A DNA stretch of 61,544 nt from Candidatus Enterousia avistercoris. Lineage in GTDB: Bacteria > Pseudomonadota > Alphaproteobacteria > Rs-D84. Numbering within the stretch: the stretch's first letter is position 1; every line of letters starts with the position of its first letter. The notes beneath the pieces were generated by a model. That model was not told the origin of the DNA. It worked only from the letters and a program-made list of their open reading frames with translations, and did not search any database. Below are positions 17,501-24,983 of this stretch, one piece after another. Where the stretch lies: assembly GCA_017694255.1 (NCBI GenBank), contig JADINC010000023.1, forward strand, positions 1 through 61,544, in the 5' to 3' direction. The position numbers and the translations under genes were made by a program.

Positions 17501-18208
17501 ATGTTCAGAACAATTATATTTAAAATCTTGCTGGCTTTATATTTTGTATTATGGTCGCCAATATTACTGGTTGGCCTGGTATCTGACCGCGTAAACAGAT
17601 TTTTTGTTTTATCGTGCGCATCTGGGGTTCTGGTTTTGGTGCGTATTATTGCTGGGATTAAATACGTTATTCACTATCCCGCAACCGAAGAAAACGGTAT
17701 TCCCGCCACACCAAACGAAAACCTGCGCGTAGATGGCAAATCTATAATTGCGGCGAAACACATGTCTATCCTAGAGGTTGCAATTCTGTCCACCCATGTA
17801 AAGAATTCATTTTTTATTGTAAAGCGTGAATTATTGTGGATACCAATTTACGGCTGGGCATTTTGGCGCATGGGATTGCAGCCTGTAAATCGTGCCCGTG
17901 GCGCAACAAACATGCAAAAATTAACACACGCTGTTGAGTGCAAAATACGCGACGGCAAAACGCTGATAATTTTTCCCGAAGGAACACGTGCCAAACCCGG
18001 CACACACATTCCACTGCGTCGTGGTCTGTTGTTTTTGGCGCACCAATTAAAGTTGCCAATAACACCGGTCGGCACAGACAGTGGTCTGTATTGGCCGAAA
18101 CACGGCAAAATGCACAGTGGTACTGCAAATGTATGGTTTGAACCATTATTACCATGCAACGCATCGCTGGATGAAATCAGCGCGGCAATAAATCGACACA
18201 GCGCATAG
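17501..18208 (+). CDS. plsC: 1-acyl-sn-glycerol-3-phosphate acyltransferase
   Basis: 235 residues. N-terminal membrane anchor (about 5-30), then the acyltransferase motifs: block I AAKHMSILEVA (His-x4-Glu, a variant common in alphaproteobacterial enzymes instead of His-x4-Asp), block II around GWAFWRMGLQPVNR, block III IIFPEGTRAKPG and a final LPITPVGTDSG. It acylates lysophosphatidic acid to phosphatidic acid at the inner membrane. AAGAAGGA precedes the ATG. The gene ends the ftsE-ftsX-ydcF-plsC run at a terminator shared with the convergent nuclease gene. Confidence 0.93.
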   Translation: MFRTIIFKILLALYFVLWSPILLVGLVSDRVNRFFVLSCASGVLVLVRIIAGIKYVIHYPATEENGIPATPNENLRVDGKSIIAAKHMSILEVAILSTHVKNSFFIVKRELLWIPIYGWAFWRMGLQPVNRARGATNMQKLTHAVECKIRDGKTLIIFPEGTRAKPGTHIPLRRGLLFLAHQLKLPITPVGTDSGLYWPKHGKMHSGTANVWFEPLLPCNASLDEISAAINRHSA

Positions 18209-18212
18209 AAAA

Positions 18213-18245
18213 AAATAAAATGGGCATATTGCCCATTTTTTATTT
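18213..18245. terminator. Bidirectional terminator between plsC and the nuclease gene
   Basis: AAAATGGGCA-tat-TGCCCATTTTTT, with A-run and T-run on both sides, between convergent genes. Confidence 0.85.
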
Positions 18246-18677
18246 ACACCACGAACCACGCCGTCCGCCATCATATGGCCGCCCCAGTTTTTCATTTATT
18301 AAAATCCGGCCAATATCACGCCCATCTGGACCAAACACACGTGCATCAATACGTCCCAAATATTTATCATCACGAATTTCACCCAGTTCTATGTTTGTAC
18401 CAATTGGGATTAATTGGGCCAAACGTGCCTGGGCCAATTTTGCCATATTTATTTCATAATCACATTGTCCATGCAGTTCTGGGGTATCAACATTAGCAAT
18501 ACGTACACGCACGGTTATAAATATATCAGGTTCCAGATTAACCCGTGCTGCAAACGTATCGCCATCAATAATATAATCAACCACCGCCGGCACAGCAACC
18601 ACAGTTCCCGGCAAAGTAAAAAATAAAATTGCGGCGCAGATACGCCGCAATAAGTCTATGGCAGTTTTGGCGACCAT
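18240..18677 (-). CDS. Secreted staphylococcal-nuclease-like protein
   Basis: 145 residues with an N-terminal hydrophobic signal (to about residue 28) and an SNase/OB-fold domain. Active-site features: IDGDTFAARV (catalytic-type Asp), VRVRIANVDTPE (first catalytic Arg), YLGRIDARVF (second Arg region) and INEKLGRPYDGG. It is a probable periplasmic or secreted calcium-dependent nuclease. The ATG lies within the 3' end of tolB (22-nt overlap), so it is probably translated from the tolB message. Confidence 0.85.
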   Translation of the reverse strand: MVAKTAIDLLRRICAAILFFTLPGTVVAVPAVVDYIIDGDTFAARVNLEPDIFITVRVRIANVDTPELHGQCDYEINMAKLAQARLAQLIPIGTNIELGEIRDDKYLGRIDARVFGPDGRDIGRILINEKLGRPYDGGRRGSWCK

Positions 18678-19972
18678 GTTGGTTCGACACCATTTATTTC
18701 ATCAGGCAATTCGATTTCATATATATTTTGCCCTGTGATATCAACACTGCGGATATGACTAATACGTTCCAGATCGTCAAACGCCTTTTCTGTTTCATAG
18801 TAAACAACGCGGCGCGATCCCGGTGCCCAAGACGGGGCCTCCATATACCAACCGCCCGCCAGTATTTTTTCATTTCGGCCCTGTGGTGTCATTATACCGA
18901 TATAAAACGTATCATCAGCAATCTTGGTAAACGCGATAAACTGGCCGTCTGGGGACCATGCTGGTGTTGCATAGCGCCCTGCCCCATATGTTATACGTTC
19001 AACATCGCCAGTTTCCAGGTCCAGCACATAAATCTGCTGATTACCACTGCGATCTGAATTAAACGCCATTTTTTTCCCATCTGGCGAATAAGACGGACTG
19101 GTATTCAACGAATTACCAAATGTCAATTGGCGCAATTTTTTTGTATCTATATCATATTCATATATATGCGAAATACCGCGCTTTACCATAGACAATGCAA
19201 TTTTTTTACCATCCGGCGAAAACCGTGGTGCATATGTCATACCTTCAAAGTTGCCTAATTTTCTCTGGGCCCCTGTATTTAAATCCAGCGTCCAAACCGA
19301 CGGATCATCATTATAGTACGACAAGAACACAATTGTCTGCATATTCGGCGAAAAATGTGGCGACATAACAAAATCATCTGGGGTCGACAAATACCGCATA
19401 CCATATCCATCCTGGTCCATAATTGCCATGCGTTTATTTCTGTTATCTATGGGTCCTGTTTCTGCGATAAAAACGATTTGAGTATCGAAATATCCAACCT
19501 CTCCGGTCAAGCGTTCATAAATTGCATCTGCCATATTATGTGCCAACCGTCGCGCTGATTTTTGGGATGCGACCAAATCTTGGGCCTCTATCTGTTCACG
19601 TCCCCCAACATCCCAAACATAGAATTCCAAACTATACCGATTCCCAGACATTTTGGTTAATTTAGATTGAACCAGCACCTGGGCCTTGATTGCGTCCCAT
19701 AATTTAAAGTCCGGCATTTTTCCCATTTCCACAAATTCCGGCAACGCATCACGCGAAACTATGCGAAACAATCCCGTAGACTTTAAATCTGCATCCACAA
19801 CATCGCGAACCATTTCTGCGACATCTTTTGGGATATTACCAACAACTTCTATTTTCTGTATTGCGACCGATATCGGTTCAACCGCACCCGCGATAATATC
19901 AACCTTTAACTCTGCATGTGCAGGCATAAAAAAGGCCACTGCAAACAAAAACACAATCATTTTTTTTAACAT
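18656..19972 (-). CDS. tolB: Tol-Pal translocation protein TolB
   Basis: 438 residues with a signal peptide (cleaved after AHA, about residue 20), the TolB N-terminal domain (about 25-150), and a six-bladed WD40-like propeller with the recurring motif 'SPDGKKIA', 'SPSYSPDGKKMAF', 'PAWSPDGQFIAF', 'PSWAPGSRRVVY'. TolB is periplasmic and binds Pal. Here it is not next to tolQRA or pal. AAAGGA lies 10 nt upstream of the ATG at 19972. The nuclease gene begins within its 3' end. Confidence 0.95.
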   Translation of the reverse strand: MLKKMIVFLFAVAFFMPAHAELKVDIIAGAVEPISVAIQKIEVVGNIPKDVAEMVRDVVDADLKSTGLFRIVSRDALPEFVEMGKMPDFKLWDAIKAQVLVQSKLTKMSGNRYSLEFYVWDVGGREQIEAQDLVASQKSARRLAHNMADAIYERLTGEVGYFDTQIVFIAETGPIDNRNKRMAIMDQDGYGMRYLSTPDDFVMSPHFSPNMQTIVFLSYYNDDPSVWTLDLNTGAQRKLGNFEGMTYAPRFSPDGKKIALSMVKRGISHIYEYDIDTKKLRQLTFGNSLNTSPSYSPDGKKMAFNSDRSGNQQIYVLDLETGDVERITYGAGRYATPAWSPDGQFIAFTKIADDTFYIGIMTPQGRNEKILAGGWYMEAPSWAPGSRRVVYYETEKAFDDLERISHIRSVDITGQNIYEIELPDEINGVEPTWSPKLP

Positions 19973-20094
19973 ATTGAAAATCCTTTCCAAAACTATACCA
20001 GCAATTTTATATACATATTTTTAAAAAAGCAAGAATTCCAACGCCCCATTACACGCAACACAAACATATTTACACACGCCATCACACCAGTATT

Positions 20095-20176
20095 TACCGC
20101 CGTGTTTACAGTCGCAATTACATTTGTATTGACAAACGTCAACACAATGATATAGTCTGTTGTAAAGACGGCGGTA
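20095..20176. repeat. 16-bp inverted repeat bracketing a promoter
   Basis: TACCGCCGTGTTTACA (20095-20110) and TGTAAAGACGGCGGTA (20161-20176) are inverted copies with a single mismatch, separated by 50 bp containing a promoter and a smaller palindrome. As DNA it could be a two-site operator; as RNA only the right half would be transcribed from the promoter. Confidence 0.75.
20124..20156 (+). promoter_or_regulatory. Promoter with overlapping palindromic operator
   Basis: TTGACA (20129-20134) and TATAGT (20151-20156), spacer 16. A 10+10 bp palindrome (20124-20133 and 20138-20147, spacer AAAC, one mismatch) covers the -35 hexamer. This is the layout expected for autoregulation by the ribbon-helix-helix protein encoded just downstream (inference). 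Confidence 0.65.
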
Positions 20177-20201
20177 TTGCCAACGGTATAGGAGTTTGTG
20201 T

Positions 20202-20426
20202 ATGCCAAATGTGATGCAGCAATTGTTCGTAATGAACATGGAAACATTGTTAAAAGAATACGCGGCATATCGCGCGTTTAACAAATCCGACCGCGTTATA
20301 AATATGCGCATTCCACATCAAATACTGGAACGAATCAAAGAACTGGCGGACCAGCAACATGTTCCATACCAACTGCTGATATCATCAGTATTATTTTCAT
20401 TGGCAAATATCGAAGAACAGAAATAA
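20202..20426 (+). CDS. Ribbon-helix-helix (CopG/BrnA-like) regulator
   Basis: 74 residues. The C-terminal half reads VINMRIPHQILERIKELADQ then HVPYQLLISSVLF, matching the antitoxin-type RHH pattern in which MRIP is the DNA-binding strand and the following two helices dimerise. AGGAG sits 7 nt before the ATG at 20202. It is followed 14 nt later by the DinD-like gene, and its promoter carries palindromic sites. It probably represses its own operon. A toxin partner of a known type (RelE, BrnT) is not present; the DinD-like protein takes that position. Confidence 0.8.
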   Translation: MPNVMQQLFVMNMETLLKEYAAYRAFNKSDRVINMRIPHQILERIKELADQQHVPYQLLISSVLFSLANIEEQK

Positions 20427-20440
20427 TAAAAGACCACACA

Positions 20441-21346
20441 ATGAACTTGTCTAATTTACAATATTCATTTGATTATCTGGAACAGCACAAACATCAAACC
20501 CCAAAATCCCCCAGAAATAATTTTTGGAATTTTTCAGATTTATACAATCTGTTGGGTGCACCCTGTATGGGGCATGCACAAAATTTACGCGCGACAATGC
20601 TGGGTGCTGTAAATTTTAAATCATTTGACATCGCATTAAAACACAGCCCATCTGCCCCCAAGGATACAAACTTTTGGAATTTTTTTGAAGACCACGTCCA
20701 GATTTCATATGCCACATATACAATATACGACAAATTTAATCACCCCACCCAGCGCATACGCCCAGACGCGAAACTCAGCCGATACGCATGCTGGTCATTA
20801 ATGAATCAATTTCCTACAATGATATTTTTCCAATTATACTTTTTAATGCCTGGATCAGATTTTTCAGAAATATATCGTCAAAAATATAAAATGTCGCGCA
20901 TATATCTGCGCAATGATTTACAGAAATACAAAAAACATGCAATAAATATCGCAATATCAAAAAACGTCGACCCATCCGAACTGGACCAGATTATAAACAA
21001 AACATTTTTTGCGGATGCCCCAAACGAAATAAATCACAACACCGCACCAGTATTATACACCCCAGATTTATTAATAAACTATATGGGGCCACGTTCACTG
21101 GCGGCATTAAAAAGCGCCCTGTGTCGTGCCACCAGCGAATATGCCAACAACCCTGAAACAGACTTTTCAAAATTTGAACAAATCTTGGAATACGAATTAA
21201 CATCGCGTCGCGAACACATGATAGCCAACCTGAACAAACCCCCTGCCCAAGACATTACCCAATTACATATAAATAAAATTTATGCAGAATTCAAAAAATT
21301 AAAAGCCGCATTTATTGAACAATACGCATTTCAAAAATTGCAATAA
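20441..21346 (+). CDS. DinD-like (DNA-damage-inducible D family) protein
   Basis: 301 residues. Recognisable family segments are 'NFWNFSDLYNLLG' (the BRO-N-like 'WsArdL...LGY' region), 'KLSRYACWSLM' (DinD: LSRYACYL), 'FFQLYFLM' (Y-FA-Q equivalent), 'RIYLRNDLQKYKKHAINIA' (DinD: RLFLRNELKEHNKQL) and 'LINYMGPRSLAALKSALCRATSEY' (DinD: ILDHMGSTELAANLFRATQTE). In E. coli DinD inhibits RecA filaments. The N-terminal 'NFWNF' phrase occurs twice. No LexA box was recognised. It follows the RHH gene and ends at a strong bidirectional terminator. Confidence 0.75.
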   Translation: MNLSNLQYSFDYLEQHKHQTPKSPRNNFWNFSDLYNLLGAPCMGHAQNLRATMLGAVNFKSFDIALKHSPSAPKDTNFWNFFEDHVQISYATYTIYDKFNHPTQRIRPDAKLSRYACWSLMNQFPTMIFFQLYFLMPGSDFSEIYRQKYKMSRIYLRNDLQKYKKHAINIAISKNVDPSELDQIINKTFFADAPNEINHNTAPVLYTPDLLINYMGPRSLAALKSALCRATSEYANNPETDFSKFEQILEYELTSRREHMIANLNKPPAQDITQLHINKIYAEFKKLKAAFIEQYAFQKLQ

Positions 21347-21378
21347 AAATCCCGGCGACCAATTGGTCGCCGGTTTTA
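21346..21378. terminator. Bidirectional terminator
   Basis: CCGGCGACC-aatt-GGTCGCCGG flanked by AAAAA and TTTTA between convergent genes. Confidence 0.88.
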
Positions 21379-21390
21379 TCCGTCATCCAA

Positions 21391-21771
21391 TTACCAATTT
21401 GTAATTAAGTCTGAACACCCTATTAATGCCAATCCATTATTCGTAAACAAGAATACTTGTAACACAACACCAATTTCAAACAACAATACAAATCCAACCA
21501 GCATGCCTGTACCCTTCTTTTTCAAGTCTTCTAAATTCATATCGCCTGGTTTACTAATATATCCCCATGCCCATCCGGCAATAATAAATGCGGCACCAAC
21601 AAACGCCAATGTACGCAATATTTTAAACACATCATACATTTGACCAATCAACCCACATAGGCCTTCGGCATTAATTCCGCCCGCCGCCGCGGCCGCTGCC
21701 AATGCCGGCATTGACGCACCCGCCATAATAACCGCACCTGCAAAACCAATCTTTTTTAATAATCCCTTCAT
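21391..21771 (-). CDS. VirB2/TrbC-like small membrane protein
   Basis: 126 residues: signal peptide (cleavage near ALA, residue 25), an alanine-rich start, and two hydrophobic segments (LRTLAFVGAAFIIAGWAWGYI and MLVGFVLLFEIGVVLQVFLF) with a basic loop between them (LEDLKKKG). A signal plus two-helix hairpin is the topology of VirB2/TrbC pilins of type IV secretion. Two cysteines lie outside the helices. No other secretion gene is near, so it is an orphan in this window, and a general membrane protein remains possible. Confidence 0.6.
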   Translation of the reverse strand: MKGLLKKIGFAGAVIMAGASMPALAAAAAAGGINAEGLCGLIGQMYDVFKILRTLAFVGAAFIIAGWAWGYISKPGDMNLEDLKKKGTGMLVGFVLLFEIGVVLQVFLFTNNGLALIGCSDLITNW

Positions 21772-21841
21772 AGAAATCCCCTTTCATCCTTTTCCATAAT
21801 TCTATCATAAAAAAACAATCCGTTCAAGCATGAACCCCACA

Positions 21842-21876
21842 TAAAAAAACACGGCGACGCCCGTTGGCATCGCCAT
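21842..21876 (-). terminator. Terminator of the lipoprotein gene
   Basis: On the minus strand GGCGATGCC-aacg-GGCGTCGCC (one G-T pair), followed by GTG and TTTTTTT. Confidence 0.82.
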
Positions 21877-21899
21877 AATTTTTTTCCATGCAAAATTAA

Positions 21900-22271
21900 T
21901 TACATGGCGGAAACGATAACATATCTGCGTTTTAATACCGGGGTATTATCACATGAATTGCATTTGTTGCATGCGCCACATGTTGATACTTCCTGGGCGG
22001 CCGGCGCCAAAACCTGGCGTTCGTTACGCATTGGTGTACCAAAAGTATCACGCGCATATAAATCTTCACAGCGTGTATTGCGATATACTATCTTCTTGCT
22101 TTCGTCCATCCCACCTACGTATTTAGAAAAATTATTTGCATATTCACCGGCATAGTAAATACAATCCTGGCCATCTTGGGTATATCTGACGCCACCCTTG
22201 TAATAATCATAGTACGCACCGCACCCCGCCAAACCGACCAAAGCAATCAAAGAAACCAAAATTTTTTTCAT
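21900..22271 (-). CDS. Small Cys-rich lipoprotein, unknown function
   Basis: 123 residues, not recognised. The lipobox is LAGC (Cys at about residue 17), so the mature protein is lipid-anchored. A tyrosine-rich stretch (YYDYYKGGVRYTQDG) follows, then near the C-terminus a CGACNKCNSC cluster with CxxC pairs that could bind a metal or form disulphides. AAGGATG sits at a good distance from the ATG at 22271; an in-frame ATG at 22280 overlaps that site and is rejected. Flanked by its own terminator. Confidence 0.7.
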   Translation of the reverse strand: MKKILVSLIALVGLAGCGAYYDYYKGGVRYTQDGQDCIYYAGEYANNFSKYVGGMDESKKIVYRNTRCEDLYARDTFGTPMRNERQVLAPAAQEVSTCGACNKCNSCDNTPVLKRRYVIVSAM

Positions 22272-22411
22272 GTTATCCATCCTTTTTAAATCTCTATCCG
22301 TTCTCTGCCACGCTCCCCGATTCGTTATTCAAATTGTCGCACAAATATTTTTGTTGTCAAGTTTTAATAAAAACATTCCCACAATTAATTCCCCCCAACA
22401 AAAAATTAATA

Positions 22412-22420
22412 TGGTATAAT
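22412..22420 (+). promoter_or_regulatory. Extended -10 promoter of fba
   Basis: TGGTATAAT, 26 nt before the fba start, is an extended -10 element (TGn-TATAAT). No good -35 is apparent, consistent with the extended type. Confidence 0.5.
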
Positions 22421-22445
22421 TTTCACTAAACCAAAGGGGAAAAAT

Positions 22446-23390
22446 ATGGACTATAAAGATTTCGGCCTGGTCAACACCAAACAAATGTTTGCCAATGCCG
22501 CTGCAGGGCATTATGCGATTCCTGCATTTAATTTCTATAACATGGAAACACTGGGGGCAATTATATCTGCGGCCCGCGACACACACAGTCCGGTAATTTT
22601 GGCGGTATCTGAATCTGCATTAAAATATATGGGACCAGAATTACTGATGGGCATGATTTGGGGATTAAATTTGCGCCCAGAACATGGTGTTGCATTGCAC
22701 TTGGATCACGGTTCTTCTTTTGATGCGTGCGTAAACGCAATAAAACTGGGCTTTTCCAGCGTTATGATTGACGGTTCAAAATTACCATTTGATGCGAACG
22801 TGGATCTGGCGCGCACTGTTGCCGAATATGCACACAAATATAATGTTTCTGTCGAAGCGGAACTGGGTACCCTGTCGGGAATCGAAGACGAAAACACACA
22901 CGGCACCGAATCCAGCTATACCAATCCAGACGATGTTGTAAATTTTGTAAATGCAACAAATATTGATTCGCTGGCAATTGCAATCGGCACCAGTCATGGC
23001 GCATACAAACGCAAATCAGACAACGAAGAATTGCGCTTCGATATTTTACAAAAAATCGCCAACCAATTGCCTGATTTTCCATTGGTATTACATGGCGCAT
23101 CCAGTATTCCTGAAAAATATGTAAAAACAATTAATGAATACGGCGGAAAAATGTCCAACGCCCGCGGAATCCCAGCACAACAATTACGTCGTGCGGTTGA
23201 AATGAATATATGTAAAATAAATGTCGACAGTGATTCACGCCTGGCATTTACCGCGGGTGTACGCAAAACACTATTTGACACGCCATCTGGATTCAACCCG
23301 CGCGATTACCTGGGCGCCGGCAAACAAAACATTTACGACAATTGCGTTGATGAAATAAAAAATATCATGGGATCAAATAATCAGATTTAA
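22446..23390 (+). CDS. fba: Class II fructose-bisphosphate aldolase
   Basis: 314 residues. Class II signatures: AIPAFNFYNMET, the zinc ligands in LHLDHGSS, the catalytic and second zinc region VSVEAELGTLSG, 'AIGTSHGAYK' (His ligand) and 'VLHGASSIP' (His ligand and phosphate loop), then 'KINVDSDSRLAFTAG'. It interconverts fructose-1,6-bisphosphate with two triose phosphates in central carbon metabolism. AAAGGGGA precedes the ATG. Whether a sugar-specific variant (tagatose or ketose) is intended cannot be excluded, but fructose is the likeliest. Confidence 0.93.
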   Translation: MDYKDFGLVNTKQMFANAAAGHYAIPAFNFYNMETLGAIISAARDTHSPVILAVSESALKYMGPELLMGMIWGLNLRPEHGVALHLDHGSSFDACVNAIKLGFSSVMIDGSKLPFDANVDLARTVAEYAHKYNVSVEAELGTLSGIEDENTHGTESSYTNPDDVVNFVNATNIDSLAIAIGTSHGAYKRKSDNEELRFDILQKIANQLPDFPLVLHGASSIPEKYVKTINEYGGKMSNARGIPAQQLRRAVEMNICKINVDSDSRLAFTAGVRKTLFDTPSGFNPRDYLGAGKQNIYDNCVDEIKNIMGSNNQI

Positions 23391-23400
23391 TATAAAAAAT

Positions 23401-23624
23401 AAAATAAATTAGAACGGTATAGATGCGAAGATTAGCGGGTGTGAAGTGTACCGCTGTACAAAAATAAATTAGAATGATATAGATGCCGGCAAAAAATTTG
23501 CGTAGTGTATAAAAAATAAATTAGAACGGTATAGATGCAAAGATTGTCGGGTGTGAAGTGTACCGCTGTACAAAAATAAATTAGAATGATATAGATGCCG
23601 GCAAAAAATTTGCGTAGTGTATTA
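23401..23624. repeat. 112-bp tandem repeat with a four-fold core
   Basis: Two near-identical 112-bp copies (from 23401 and 23513). Each contains two versions of a core, AAAATAAATTAGAA followed by YGRTATAGATGC, at 23401, 23461, 23513 and 23573, so the core spacing alternates 60 and 52 bp. The other parts (GTGTGAAGTGTACCGCTGTAC; GCCGGCAAAAAATTTGCG) alternate. A frame running through it on the minus strand only translates the repeat. Confidence 0.9.
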
Positions 23625-23652
23625 AACATACATGAGCAAATTTTTTGCCGGC
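23598..23652. repeat. 17-bp inverted repeat, possible terminator of efp
   Basis: GCCGGCAAAAAATTTGC (23598-23614) is the exact inverse of 23636-23652, with a 21-nt loop. The same arm also occurs at 23486-23502. It lies just past the efp stop on the minus strand and may end that transcript, although no U-run follows directly. Confidence 0.75.
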
Positions 23653-23679
23653 AGATATGTTATTATAATTTATTTTTAT

Positions 23680-24249
23680 TTATTTTGCGCGTTCAACGTA
23701 TTCCAAGGTCTCAGTATTTACCACTATCTTTTCACCCTGTTCAATAAATAACGGGACCTGGACACGAACGCCATTATCCAAAATTGCTGGTTTACCACCA
23801 CTGTTGGAAACAGTCTGGCCCTTTAATGCAGGTTCTGTTTCTTCAACCGTTGCAACAACAGTTTTTGGCAATGAAACAGATACAGGTTGACCTTCGACAA
23901 AATTGACTTTGACTGTCATTTCCGGGGCCAAGAATTTCATTTGTTCACCCAATGATTGGGCAGATACAGTGAATTGTTCATACGTATCCAAATTCATAAA
24001 ATACGCATCTGTGCCGTCCGAATACAGATATTGGCATTCAATATCTTCGACCATTAATTTTTCAACCTTGTCTTCGGCACGCCAACGATTATTATCTTTG
24101 TTTCCCGAATCAATATCGCGCAAGTCCGCCTGAACAAACGCACCGCCCTTGCCCGGTTTTACCTTGGTAATCGACATAACGGAATAACGTTTACCGTTAT
24201 ATGAAATCACCCAACCTACACGCATATCATTTGCAATATAAGACGCCAT
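23680..24249 (-). CDS. efp: Elongation factor P
   Basis: 189 residues, the standard length. KOW-like N-terminal domain with the modifiable Lys34 in KPGKGGAF, then two OB domains ending VPLFIEQGEKIVVNTETLEYVER. EF-P relieves ribosome stalling at proline runs. Whether Lys34 is modified here depends on EpmA/EpmB or other enzymes not present in the window. ATG start with AAGGGGT-like purines upstream. It is followed by the long inverted repeat. Confidence 0.96.
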   Translation of the reverse strand: MASYIANDMRVGWVISYNGKRYSVMSITKVKPGKGGAFVQADLRDIDSGNKDNNRWRAEDKVEKLMVEDIECQYLYSDGTDAYFMNLDTYEQFTVSAQSLGEQMKFLAPEMTVKVNFVEGQPVSVSLPKTVVATVEETEPALKGQTVSNSGGKPAILDNGVRVQVPLFIEQGEKIVVNTETLEYVERAK

Positions 24250-24309
24250 ATTTAATACCCCTTTATTTTTTCACAATTATAAAAACGCCACCGCGCCCGC
24301 GCAAGTTAT

Positions 24310-24855
24310 TTATTGCGCGGCCCGCTTATGCGCCCAATATCTATCGATACTGTCCATAATTAATTTATCTGCGGTTTCACGATCAGCCCAGCCCTTGACC
24401 CGCGACCAAGAATTTGGCTGTAAATCTTTATAGTGTTGGAAAAAATATTCTATTTTTGCGCGCAATATTTCTGGCAATTGTTCAATAAATTTGGTCTTGG
24501 TATAGAACGGATCAATATTATCCAATGGCACACAAATAATTTTTTCATCACCACCGGCCTGGTCTTCCATCAGCAACGCCCCAATTGGCCGCACTTCAAT
24601 TAACACACCCGGATGCAACGGCGAATTACATACAACAACACAATCCAACGGATCGCCATCATCCCCCAGTGTTCCAGGAAAATAACCATAGTTTGCTGGA
24701 TACGCCATTGGCGTATGCAAAATTCTGTCCACCCGCAACAGCCCCGTTTCTTTATTAATTTCGTACTTTACATGTCCATTTTCTGGGACCTCTATAATTG
24801 CGTTCATTTTTTTAGGCGGCTCTTTGCCTGGCACAATTTCTTCTATTGACGTCAT
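24310..24855 (-). CDS. ppa: Inorganic pyrophosphatase
   Basis: 181 residues, family I soluble pyrophosphatase. The magnesium-binding signature is DDGDPLDCVV, with ANYGYFPGTLGD and YEINKETGLLRVDR before it, and 'EYFFQHYKDLQPNSWSRVKGW' after it. It hydrolyses pyrophosphate to drive biosynthesis. AAGGGA is 9 nt before the ATG at 24855; the alternative ATG at 24861 is too near. It is 60 nt upstream of efp and both run on the minus strand. Confidence 0.95.
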   Translation of the reverse strand: MTSIEEIVPGKEPPKKMNAIIEVPENGHVKYEINKETGLLRVDRILHTPMAYPANYGYFPGTLGDDGDPLDCVVVCNSPLHPGVLIEVRPIGALLMEDQAGGDEKIICVPLDNIDPFYTKTKFIEQLPEILRAKIEYFFQHYKDLQPNSWSRVKGWADRETADKLIMDSIDRYWAHKRAAQ

Positions 24856-24925
24856 AATCATAATCCCTTTTTTTGCTGGCGGGAATGTTATCATAAAAAA
24901 TCAGATTTGCAATACGAATCGAACA

Positions 24926-24955
24926 TAAAAAATCCCGCACATGCGGGATTTTATT
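24926..24955 (-). terminator. Terminator of dnaN
   Basis: AATCCCGCA-tg-TGCGGGATT followed by TTTTT on the minus strand. Confidence 0.88.
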
Positions 24956-24983
24956 TATTTCCACACCCCACAGATAACAACAA

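Noticed and set aside
20021..20311. Cys/Tyr-rich minus-strand ORFs at 19993-20311
   Set aside because: They lie over the inverted-repeat promoter region and the start of the RHH gene and lack a ribosome-binding site; their Cys content comes from the CAA/ACA-rich plus strand.
23432..23629. 65-codon ORF over the 112-bp repeats
   Set aside because: Translates the repeat twice; no ribosome-binding site.
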